Of a stretch of DNA of 31,441 bases, positions 7,902-14,565 are shown in pieces. How positions within the stretch are numbered: position 1 is the stretch's first letter; every line of letters starts with the position of its first letter. The notes beneath the pieces are model-generated. The model had not been told where the DNA came from. It saw nothing but the letters and a program-made list of their open reading frames with translations, and ran no database searches. Source of the stretch: Actinomycetota bacterium (GTDB lineage: Bacteria; Actinomycetota; Thermoleophilia; Solirubrobacterales; Solirubrobacteraceae); contig SYBY01000048.1 of assembly GCA_005788585.1 (NCBI GenBank), positions 1-31,441 of the forward strand. The letters run 5' to 3'. Position numbers and translations under genes: made by a program.

Positions 7902-7906
7902 ACAGT
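7901..7906 (+). promoter_or_regulatory. -10 hexamer of the LysR gene, leaderless start
   Basis: TACAGT ends 6 bases before the GTG at 7913, fitting a leaderless transcript. It overlaps the last base of the LysR box, which would suit negative autoregulation. Confidence 0.55.
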
Positions 7907-7912
7907 GACGGT

Positions 7913-8821
7913 GTGCCGTCCGCCGCCGACCCTCTCCCCGGCCCCGGGCTCGCCGCGTTCGTCGCCGCGGTCGAGACCGGCACGGTGCATGGTGCGGCCG
8001 AGGCGCTCGAGCTCACGCAGTCCGCGGCGACGAAGCGCATCCAGACCTTGGAACGACGCGTCGGCGTCACGCTGTTCGACCGCAACCCGAGCGGCTTGCG
8101 GCTCACCGAAGCGGGCCGCGCCCTCTACCCCGAGGCCCGGCAGGCGCTCGTCGCGCTGCGCCACGCCGAGGAGGCCCTGGCGAGCCACCGCGCAGGTGCC
8201 GGGCGCGAGCTGCGGATCGCCGCGAGCCAGACGATCGGCGAGGTGCTCCTGCCCGGCTGGCTCATGCGCTTCCGCCCGACCGACGAGACGATCCGGCCGC
8301 TCGTCGACGTCGTCAACTCCCCCGCCGTCCTCGACGCGCTGCGCGACCACCGCGCGGAGATCGGGTTCGTCGAGGGCCTCGACCCGCTCGACGGGTTCGA
8401 GCACCACACGCTGCACCACGACGAGATCCGGGCCGTGGTCACGCCCGACCACCCGTGGACACGACGGCGCACCGTCCGCCCGGCGGCACTGCTCGACTAC
8501 GGCTACATCGCACGCGAGCGCGGCTCGGGCGTCCGGGCCGTGACGGCTGCCGCGCTGGACCGGGTCGGCGTCCGCCTGACCCCGCAGCTCGAGATGGCCA
8601 GCTCGCTCGGCGCCAAGCACGCGCTGGACCGCACGACGTTCGCGCTGCTGTCCACGCTGGTCGTCGCCGAGGAGCTCGAGGCGGGGACGCTGCGGGCGCT
8701 GCCGGTCGACGGCGTGGACCTCACCCGGGAGCTGCGTGCCGTGCGACTGCGGCGCGGGGCGCGCAGTCCGGCGGCGAAAGCGTTCTGGCGCTGGCTGTCC
8801 GAGGAGATCGAACCGGCGTAG
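7913..8821 (+). CDS. LysR family transcriptional regulator
   Basis: 302 aa, normal LysR length. The winged helix-turn-helix is at residues 10-70: FVAAVETGTVHGAAEALELTQ, SAATKRIQTLERRVG, LFDR, LTEAGRALYPEAR. The effector domain follows (ELRIAASQTIGEVLLP, then FVEGLDP). The GTG at 7913 is chosen because the sequence upstream in this frame is the intergenic operator and a TACAGT -10 sits 6 bases before it. It is divergent from the TDT transporter operon, the normal arrangement for a LysR regulator and its target. The inducer is unknown; an anion or amine carried by that operon is a reasonable guess. Its stop is 7 bases from the convergent next gene. Confidence 0.92.
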   Translation: MPSAADPLPGPGLAAFVAAVETGTVHGAAEALELTQSAATKRIQTLERRVGVTLFDRNPSGLRLTEAGRALYPEARQALVALRHAEEALASHRAGAGRELRIAASQTIGEVLLPGWLMRFRPTDETIRPLVDVVNSPAVLDALRDHRAEIGFVEGLDPLDGFEHHTLHHDEIRAVVTPDHPWTRRRTVRPAALLDYGYIARERGSGVRAVTAAALDRVGVRLTPQLEMASSLGAKHALDRTTFALLSTLVVAEELEAGTLRALPVDGVDLTRELRAVRLRRGARSPAAKAFWRWLSEEIEPA

Positions 8822-8828
8822 TCCTGGG

Positions 8829-9257
8829 TCAGCGCCGCTCGAGCGTGAACGGCGCGGCCAGCGCGCGCAGCCGGGGCGAGAACGTGAACGTCAGCCCGAG
8901 CAGGATGCCGGCATCGGCAACCCGGAACTCGTCGCGCACCCACCGCCACGGCACGGGCGCGTCGGCCGCGTACGAGACGACGAGCGCGGGCCGCCCGTCC
9001 AGCCAGGACGCCTGGACCGTCGCCGTCATCGGCAGCGTCTCCTCGGCGCCTCCACGTACGAGATTGACCCCGTGCAGCTCGCCCTCGCCGGGGGCGAACC
9101 GCTTGCCGTACCACTGCGGCATCCCGCCGAGCGCGATCGCCCGGGGCGCGACGGCGCGCAGCGGCGCCGGGCCGACGAAGACCGCTTCATGGGTGCCCGC
9201 CAGCGCGTCGAGGTCATCGCCCGGAAGGTCCCGGAACCGCTGCACCAGGGCCCTCAT
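8829..9257 (-). CDS. Uncharacterised protein, third gene of the GMC operon
   Basis: 142 aa with no signal peptide or membrane segment. It has alternating polar and hydrophobic strands and conserved-looking blocks (MPQWYGKRF, LVVSYAADAP, WRWVRDEFRVADAGILLGLTF), suggesting a small beta-barrel, perhaps a lipocalin-like ligand binder with a DUF4334-like WYGKRF motif. I cannot assign a family. The ATG at 9257 overlaps the stop of the decarboxylase-like gene in ATGA, indicating translational coupling. By context it should serve the same pathway as the two enzymes upstream. Confidence 0.75.
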   Translation of the reverse strand: MRALVQRFRDLPGDDLDALAGTHEAVFVGPAPLRAVAPRAIALGGMPQWYGKRFAPGEGELHGVNLVRGGAEETLPMTATVQASWLDGRPALVVSYAADAPVPWRWVRDEFRVADAGILLGLTFTFSPRLRALAAPFTLERR

Positions 9258-9958
9258 CCGACGACCTTCGGCGCGCCGAACGTCATCCGCCCGCGCCGCA
9301 GGACGATGCCGACGTGCTCGCCCGGCACGAGCCACGACGGCAGCGACGGCCCGGACGAATCCACGTGCACGGTCGCCATCGTCGCCAGCCCGCGCGCCCG
9401 TGCCGCGATCCGCAGCACGCGCCCGTCGGGCGTGGCCTGCCGGTTCCAGGCCGGCGCCCACGTCGGCAGCGGCGGGCCGACGGGCCGCGCCCGGGCGCTG
9501 ACGCTCCACGCGCCCGCAGGGCTGTCGCCGTGCGCGCGCACCGCGTCGTCGCCGTCCCAGGCGAAGGTGCCGAGGCTCTTGGGCAGCGACCAGTTCTCCC
9601 GCCCACCGCGGATCGACGCAAGCGAGTCGACGACCATGAACGGCACCGTCCCCATCGGCAGCCCGCGCCGGACGAGCACGACCGGCGAGCCGAACACCTC
9701 GTTGTAGGGCCCGACCGGGGTCTCGTGGTAGCGGACGAATCCGCCGAGGGTCAGCGGTAGATGCCGTCCGCCCCGCAGCGCGGGCGCGACGAGGTCGAGC
9801 GCCTCGTCGGTCGCCTGGTGGATCCACAGGATCGCGTCGAGGCGCAGCGCCCACGGGGCGGGCGGGCTGGTGGGCGGCAGCGCGGAGCGGAGCTCTGGCG
9901 CCAGCGCCGCCTCGGGCACCCCGTGGATGTCTGCGAGATCGGTGACCGCCCGGCTCAT
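9254..9958 (-). CDS. Acetoacetate decarboxylase-like protein
   Basis: 234 aa, matching the fold family of acetoacetate decarboxylase. Landmarks are LGGFVRYHETPVGPYNEV, VPFMVVDSLASIRGGRENW and SLPKSLGTF. The Lys in LPKSLG lines up, from memory, with the Schiff-base Lys of the clostridial enzyme (PKK), but the second Lys that lowers its pKa is Ser here, so decarboxylase activity is not assured; many family members act on other oxo-acids. The ATG overlaps the GMC stop in ATGA, and its own stop overlaps the next start the same way, so the three genes form one coupled operon. Confidence 0.8.
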   Translation of the reverse strand: MSRAVTDLADIHGVPEAALAPELRSALPPTSPPAPWALRLDAILWIHQATDEALDLVAPALRGGRHLPLTLGGFVRYHETPVGPYNEVFGSPVVLVRRGLPMGTVPFMVVDSLASIRGGRENWSLPKSLGTFAWDGDDAVRAHGDSPAGAWSVSARARPVGPPLPTWAPAWNRQATPDGRVLRIAARARGLATMATVHVDSSGPSLPSWLVPGEHVGIVLRRGRMTFGAPKVVG

Positions 9959-11526
9959 GCGGCGACCGTCTCCGCCGCCCGCGCCGCGTGGCGCGCGGCG
10001 AACCGCTCGGCCATCGCCGTGATCGTCAGGCTCGGGTTCACCCCGACGTTCGCCGGGATCGCCGACGCGTCGACGACGTACAGCCCCGGGTGGCCGAAGA
10101 CCTCGTGGTCGGTGTCGATGACGCCCTCGCCCGCATGCGCGCCCATGACCGCCCCGCCCAGGATGTGCGCGGTGAACGACTTCCCCCCGACGCTCTCGAT
10201 GAGCAGGTTCAGCGGGGTCCCGCCGATGGACTCGGCGAACGCGCGGGCGGTCGCGTTGGCCTGCGGGAGGTAGGACGGTGCCGCATCGCCCGCGCCGAGC
10301 TGCGAGCGCAGCACGCGCTTCCACGGCCGCACCGGGGACCGGTCGTAGGCGAGGCGCAGCTCGTTGTCGGCGTGCTGCATGACGCTGATCGGGCTGATGC
10401 GCCGCTCGAAGTTGCGGGCGAAGACGACCCGCGCGTGGCGGCCCGGGTGGCGGACCAGCTCGCGTAGCGTGCGCCGGGCGCGGCGGCGCGGGTCGGGGTC
10501 GTCGACCATCGGGCCGAGCTGGAAGCGCAGGTGCCAGCCGCCGACGAAGCGGTTCTGCGTCACGTGCGTGTGGTCGTCGGGATAGAACTCGCTGGAGATC
10601 GACGGGCCGCGCGTGAGGTCGGTCGCCGGGTCGTCGGCGAGCACCGCGGTGATCGCCTCGGAGTTCGTGCGGACCCGGTCGCCCAGTCGCGCGCTGACGT
10701 GCGGCAGCGTCCCGTGCTCGTCCCGGCACCGGTAGAGCAGCTCCAGCGTGCCGAGCACGCCGCCCGCGAGCACGACCTCCCGCGCGCGCAGCGCGCGGCG
10801 CCCCGCGATCTCCAGCGCGTACCCGCCGCCGTCCAGCGGCCGGATGCCGGTCACCTCGTGCTCGGCTCGCACGTCCGCGCCCCGCCGCTCGGCCAGCCAC
10901 AGGTAGTTGCGGTCGAGCGTGTTCTTGCTGCCGTACGGGCAGCCGACGAGGCAGCCGCCGCACAGGCGGCAGCCGGTCCGCTCGGGACCCTCGCCGTCGA
11001 AGAACGGGTCGGGGACGGTGCGCCCCTCCTCGCCGAACCAGATCGCCATCGGCGTCGGGCCGAACGTGCGCTCGCGCCCGGCGGCCTTCGCCGCCGCGTG
11101 CAGGTGGTCGTCCATCGCGCCCGCGAACGGCGCAGGCGTGCGGCCGAGCATCCGGGCGGCCGTCGCGTAGTGCTCGCGCAGCTCGCCGCGCCAGTCGTCG
11201 TGGAGATGAGCCCAGGCCGGATCGGCGAAGAACGGCTTGTCGGGCTCGAGCAGCACGCCCGCCCACACGATGCTGCCGCCGCCGACGCCGGTCGCCCCGA
11301 TGATCCCCACGTGGCGGAAGACCCGCTGCCAGAAGAACCCGCGTGTCAGGCCGAGCGCCGGCTCCCAGAGGTACCGGCGCGGATCGCGGCGCGCGGCGAG
11401 GTAGTCGTCGCCGGTGTGGCGCCGGCCGCGCTCGAGCACGACCACCTTGCGGCCCTGCTCGGAGAGCCGCAGCGCGCTGACCGCCCCGCCGAAGCCGCTG
11501 CCGACGATCGCGACGTCACAGTCCAT
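9955..11526 (-). CDS. GMC oxidoreductase, cholesterol-oxidase-like
   Basis: 523 aa FAD enzyme. The N-terminal DVAIVGSGFGGAVSALRLSEQG (residues 4-25) and LERG are the dinucleotide-binding fold; IGATGVGGGSIVWAG (76-90) is the GMC flavin motif. A cysteine cluster C186-C189-C192-C196 (CxxCxxCxxxCP) precedes GSKNTLDRNYL, as in the long ChoD-like group; the spacing resembles a ferredoxin iron-sulfur motif. The C-terminus (GLYVVDASAIPANVGVNPSLTI) is the second FAD/active-site block. It probably oxidises an alcohol on a sterol- or terpenoid-like substrate. There is no signal peptide. It is first in the operon with the decarboxylase-like and unknown genes, behind a palindromic operator and a leaderless -10. 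Confidence 0.9.
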   Translation of the reverse strand: MDCDVAIVGSGFGGAVSALRLSEQGRKVVVLERGRRHTGDDYLAARRDPRRYLWEPALGLTRGFFWQRVFRHVGIIGATGVGGGSIVWAGVLLEPDKPFFADPAWAHLHDDWRGELREHYATAARMLGRTPAPFAGAMDDHLHAAAKAAGRERTFGPTPMAIWFGEEGRTVPDPFFDGEGPERTGCRLCGGCLVGCPYGSKNTLDRNYLWLAERRGADVRAEHEVTGIRPLDGGGYALEIAGRRALRAREVVLAGGVLGTLELLYRCRDEHGTLPHVSARLGDRVRTNSEAITAVLADDPATDLTRGPSISSEFYPDDHTHVTQNRFVGGWHLRFQLGPMVDDPDPRRRARRTLRELVRHPGRHARVVFARNFERRISPISVMQHADNELRLAYDRSPVRPWKRVLRSQLGAGDAAPSYLPQANATARAFAESIGGTPLNLLIESVGGKSFTAHILGGAVMGAHAGEGVIDTDHEVFGHPGLYVVDASAIPANVGVNPSLTITAMAERFAARHAARAAETVAA

Positions 11527-11532
11527 GCCTGG

Positions 11533-11538
11533 AGAATA
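11533..11538 (-). promoter_or_regulatory. -10 hexamer of the GMC operon, leaderless start
   Basis: TATTCT on the minus strand ends 6 bases before the ATG at 11526, with no ribosome binding site between them. Confidence 0.6.
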
Positions 11539-11540
11539 GT

Positions 11541-11554
11541 TGGCTGGCCAGCCA
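11541..11554. promoter_or_regulatory. Palindromic operator in the GMC promoter
   Basis: TGGCTGGCCAGCCA is a perfect 14-base palindrome two bases upstream of the -10, filling the space between -10 and the expected -35. A dimeric repressor, for example a TetR type, bound here would block the polymerase. No adjacent regulator gene is present; the nearest candidate in the window is the TetR at 20186. Confidence 0.55.
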
Positions 11555-11600
11555 GGCTGTCTGCCGCCCCGGGCAGCGGACGTAGGGGTCCCCCAGCGCT

Positions 11601-11618
11601 AATCCTGGGGTGAGGATT
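11601..11618. promoter_or_regulatory. Inverted repeat upstream of the glycosyltransferase
   Basis: AATCCT-6 nt-AGGATT is a perfect dyad about 75 bases upstream of the GTG at 11692. It could be an operator or an mRNA hairpin. No clear -10 was found near it. Confidence 0.3.
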
Positions 11619-11691
11619 CGGGGAGGTCCGCGATGGCGGGGCGCCGGGCGCGCGCGAGGGTGATGGTCACCACCACCCACAAGGAGCCTCC

Positions 11692-12939
11692 GTGTCCACC
11701 ATCCTCGCCTACACCTCCCCGGCCGCCGGCCACACCTTCCCCCTCATGCCGGGACTGCTCGAGCTGCGCGAGCGCGGCCACGACGTCACGGTCCGCACCG
11801 CGCCCGAGCTCGTCGGCGTCGTGGAGGACGCAGGCCTGCGGGCCGATGCCGTCGCCCCGGAGATCGTGGCGATCGAGCCGTCCGACCACGAGGCGAAGGG
11901 TGCCCGCGAGCGGCTGACCCGCGGCGTGTCCGACCTCGTCCGGCGCGGCCGCCACGAGATCGGTGATCTGCAACAGGCCATCGAGGAGGAGGACCCAGAC
12001 CTCCTGCTCATCGACCTCAACGCCTATGGAGCGGCGATCGCGGCGGAGGCATCGGGCGTGCCATGGGCGTTCACGGTGCCGACGCTGCTGCCGCTGCCCG
12101 GCAACGGCATCCCGCCGTACGGGCTCGGGCTCAAGCCGATGGGAGGACCGCTCGGGCGGCTGCGCGACCGCATCCTGACCCGCTCGGTCACGGGCATGTT
12201 CGACCGGGCGATGCTGCCCGAGCTCAACGCGATGCGCGCGGGCCTGGGCCTCCCGGCGCTGGGCGGTGTCCTGGAGCACCTGCACCGGGCGGACGCCGCG
12301 CTCGTCCTGACCGGCGCGCCGCTGGAGTACCCGCGCATCGACCTGCCGGCCGGTGTGCACTTCGTCGGCGCGCAGCTGTGGGATCCGCCGCAGGAGACGC
12401 CGGACTGGCTGCTCGAACCGGGCGACCCGTGGGTGCTGGTGACGTGCTCGACCGACTACCAGGGCGACGAGCGCCTGGCGGCCGCGGCCATCGAGGCCCT
12501 GCATGACGAGCCGGTGCGCGTCGTCGTCACCCTGGCCGACGCCGCGCGCGGGGCGGCCGACCTCCCGACCGCACCGAACGCGCGCGTGGAGCGGTTCGTC
12601 CCCCACGGCCCGATCCTGGAGCGCGCCGCGGTGGTCATCACGCACGGCGGCATGGGGATCGTGCAGAAGACGATCGCGGCGGGTGTTCCTCTCGTCACCG
12701 TGCCGTTCGGCCGCGACCAGCCGGAGGTCGCGCGCCGTGTCAGTGAGGCGGGTGCGGGCGTCACGCTCCCGCCCCGGCGCATGACTGCGGGCACGCTGAA
12801 CGACGCGTACCGGGCGGCGCGGGCCCAGCAGGGCGTGGCCGCTGCATCGGCGCGGTTGCGGGCCGGGGCCGGCGGGGCGAACCTCGCCGACGCCGCCGAG
12901 CGCCTGGTGTGGGACCGCCGCGAGGCGATCGCGGCCTAG
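11692..12939 (+). CDS. GT1 family glycosyltransferase (MGT/UGT type)
   Basis: 415 aa, GT-B fold. The N-terminus STILAYTSPAAGHTFPLMPGLLELRERGHDVTV is the acceptor-domain start typical of macrolide and terpenoid UGTs, with the catalytic-type His in GHTF. The donor half contains VERFVPHGPIL, the ITHGGMGIVQKTIAAGVP signature and VPFGRDQPEVA. It would move a sugar from a nucleotide donor to a hydrophobic small molecule or lipid. It starts at GTG 11692, with AAGGAG at 11681-11686 as a strong ribosome binding site, one of the few in this window. It is divergent from the GMC operon, and its stop shares CTAG with the convergent acyltransferase. Confidence 0.9.
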   Translation: MSTILAYTSPAAGHTFPLMPGLLELRERGHDVTVRTAPELVGVVEDAGLRADAVAPEIVAIEPSDHEAKGARERLTRGVSDLVRRGRHEIGDLQQAIEEEDPDLLLIDLNAYGAAIAAEASGVPWAFTVPTLLPLPGNGIPPYGLGLKPMGGPLGRLRDRILTRSVTGMFDRAMLPELNAMRAGLGLPALGGVLEHLHRADAALVLTGAPLEYPRIDLPAGVHFVGAQLWDPPQETPDWLLEPGDPWVLVTCSTDYQGDERLAAAAIEALHDEPVRVVVTLADAARGAADLPTAPNARVERFVPHGPILERAAVVITHGGMGIVQKTIAAGVPLVTVPFGRDQPEVARRVSEAGAGVTLPPRRMTAGTLNDAYRAARAQQGVAAASARLRAGAGGANLADAAERLVWDRREAIAA

Positions 12940-13580
12940 ACCTTCGCCTTGGCCTTCCGGCCACAGGCGGTGATCGGCGCCTGCTCGCGGATCTCGGCGA
13001 GCAGGCGCGCGGTGAAGGTCGACGCGTCCTCGCCGGGCTGCATCCCGCCGCCGGCGGGGCGGAAGAAGCGCACCTCGATCGACGGGCGCGTCGGGAACCG
13101 CGGGATGTCCGTGGTGCCGAGGATCGCGACGCTCGCGATCTCCGCCTCGGGCACGAGCTCGGCCAGGCGCCCGAAGCCGCTGCGGGCGCGCAGCGGCTCG
13201 CCCTTCGAGCGGGTCCCCTCGGGGAAGATGCCGATGCAGGCGCCGCCGCGGAGCTCCTCGACCGCGCGGTCGAACGCGTGCGCGTCCCCGGCGCCCCGGT
13301 TCAGCGGGATCTGTCCCATGCCGTTGAGGACCCAGTTCAGGCCGTGGAGCTTCCACAGCTCGGCCTTCGCGAGCGCGCGGACCTGCCGGCGGCCGAGCGC
13401 CGCGACGCCGACGGCGACCGGGTCCCAGTAGCTGTCGTGGTTGCCGGCCAGCAGCAGCGGCCCGGAGGGCGGCAGCGTCTCGAGTCCGGTGACGCGCAGG
13501 CGCCCCCACTGGCGGACGATCGGCGTGCACACGGACATCGCGACCCGGTACGTACGGGTCATCGGCTCTCGGGGGGACAT
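12936..13580 (-). CDS. PlsC-type 1-acylglycerol-3-phosphate O-acyltransferase
   Basis: 214 aa. It carries the acyltransferase motif NHDSYWDP (NHxxxxD) near residue 53, GQIPLNRG, and FPEGTRSKGEP, the phosphate-binding block. These identify a PlsC/LPLAT enzyme that acylates lysophosphatidic acid or a related glycerolipid at the membrane. The start is uncertain: the ATG at 13580 (MSPREP) or the ATG at 13562 (MTRTYR), neither with a good ribosome binding site. Its 3' end is nested with the glycosyltransferase stop. It is divergent from the MpaB gene with 57 bases between. Confidence 0.87.
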   Translation of the reverse strand: MSPREPMTRTYRVAMSVCTPIVRQWGRLRVTGLETLPPSGPLLLAGNHDSYWDPVAVGVAALGRRQVRALAKAELWKLHGLNWVLNGMGQIPLNRGAGDAHAFDRAVEELRGGACIGIFPEGTRSKGEPLRARSGFGRLAELVPEAEIASVAILGTTDIPRFPTRPSIEVRFFRPAGGGMQPGEDASTFTARLLAEIREQAPITACGRKAKAKV

Positions 13581-13625
13581 GGGCGGATGCTCGCACGGAG
13601 TTCGTCCGCCGCGCCGCCTCGTCCG

Positions 13626-13631
13626 TACCGT
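13626..13631 (+). promoter_or_regulatory. -10 hexamer, leaderless start of the MpaB gene
   Basis: TACCGT ends 6 bases before the ATG at 13638. No Shine-Dalgarno sequence is seen. Confidence 0.5.
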
Positions 13632-13637
13632 TGAGAC

Positions 13638-14546
13638 ATGGGCGCTCCCTCGACCTTCACCCCGATCCCCTTCCGCGCCGCCGCGCCCGGCGAGGGCTAC
13701 TTCGAGGACGACGCCCTGATCCGCGTCGTCAACCGCGAGCTGATCGTCGCGTTCTCGGGCGCGCGGGCCCTGCTGCTCCAGGCCGCGCACCCCGTGATGT
13801 TCGAGGGCTTCTACGACCGCACGACCGGCCTGGAGGACCCGCACGGCCGGCTGGCCCGCACGGCCACGGTGATGAACACCATCTACTTCGGCCGGCGTGA
13901 GGACGCGGACGTCCAGACCGAGCGGGTGCGCCGCGTGCACTCGCGCATCCGCGGGGAACTGCCCGAGGACGCCGGCCACTTCCCCGCGGGCACGCCCTAC
14001 GCGGCCGACGATCCGCAGTACCTGCTGTGGACGCTGGCGCCGCTCTTCGAGTCCGCCGACCTGATCTACCGGCTCTACGTCGGCGCCCTGGACCGCGACG
14101 CGCGCAACGCGCTGTGGCAGGACTACCGGGTCGTGGGGCGCCTGTTCGGCCTGGCCGACGACGAGATGCCGCGCACGATCGAGGACTTCGACGCCTACTA
14201 CGCGAGCGTGTTCGCCAGCGGCGACCTGTGGGTGACGCCGCGCGCGGCGGAGCTCGGCAAGGCCGTGGTGTTCAACCCGCCCGCGCCGATCTACATGCGC
14301 TGGCTGGTGGAGGCCGTGAACTTCGTGGTGATCGGCTCGCTGCCGGCGAACATCCGCCGCGGGTACGGCCTGTCCTGGGACCCGGCGCGCGAGGTCATGC
14401 GGCGCGGCGGAGCGGAGTACGTCAAGCGCGTGCTGCTCCCGCTGCTGCCGACCGTGATCCGCAACACGCCGGTCGCCGGCGGGCGGCTGCTGCCCGGTCC
14501 GCCGCGGGCCGAGGACGACGGGCCGCCGTTGCGCGCAGCTGCGTAG
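13638..14546 (+). CDS. MpaB/DUF2236 family oxygenase-like protein
   Basis: 302 aa of the oxygenase MpaB (DUF2236) family, which includes rubber-cleaving latex clearing proteins and fungal MpaB; members bind haem b. Recognisable blocks are LLLQAAHPVMFEGFYDRT (residues about 46-63), RTATVMNTIYFGR, RRVHSRIRGELP and LLWTLAPLFESADLIYRLY. The His in QAAHP and in VHSRIRG are the likely haem-related residues. There is no signal peptide, so it is probably cytosolic or membrane-associated. The substrate is unknown; a polyprenoid or unsaturated lipid would fit the family. A TACCGT -10 supports the start. The cyclase gene follows 19 bases later but has its own -10. Confidence 0.88.
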   Translation: MGAPSTFTPIPFRAAAPGEGYFEDDALIRVVNRELIVAFSGARALLLQAAHPVMFEGFYDRTTGLEDPHGRLARTATVMNTIYFGRREDADVQTERVRRVHSRIRGELPEDAGHFPAGTPYAADDPQYLLWTLAPLFESADLIYRLYVGALDRDARNALWQDYRVVGRLFGLADDEMPRTIEDFDAYYASVFASGDLWVTPRAAELGKAVVFNPPAPIYMRWLVEAVNFVVIGSLPANIRRGYGLSWDPAREVMRRGGAEYVKRVLLPLLPTVIRNTPVAGGRLLPGPPRAEDDGPPLRAAA

Positions 14547-14552
14547 CGCACG

Positions 14553-14558
14553 TACGCT
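14553..14558 (+). promoter_or_regulatory. -10 hexamer, leaderless start of the cyclase gene
   Basis: TACGCT ends 7 bases before the ATG at 14566, in the short gap after the MpaB stop. Confidence 0.5.
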
Positions 14559-14565
14559 GGACGGC

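Noticed and set aside
11561..11576. CTGCC/GGCAG hairpin as a terminator
   Set aside because: It lies between two divergent genes where no transcript should end, and five-pair GC stems are common by composition here.
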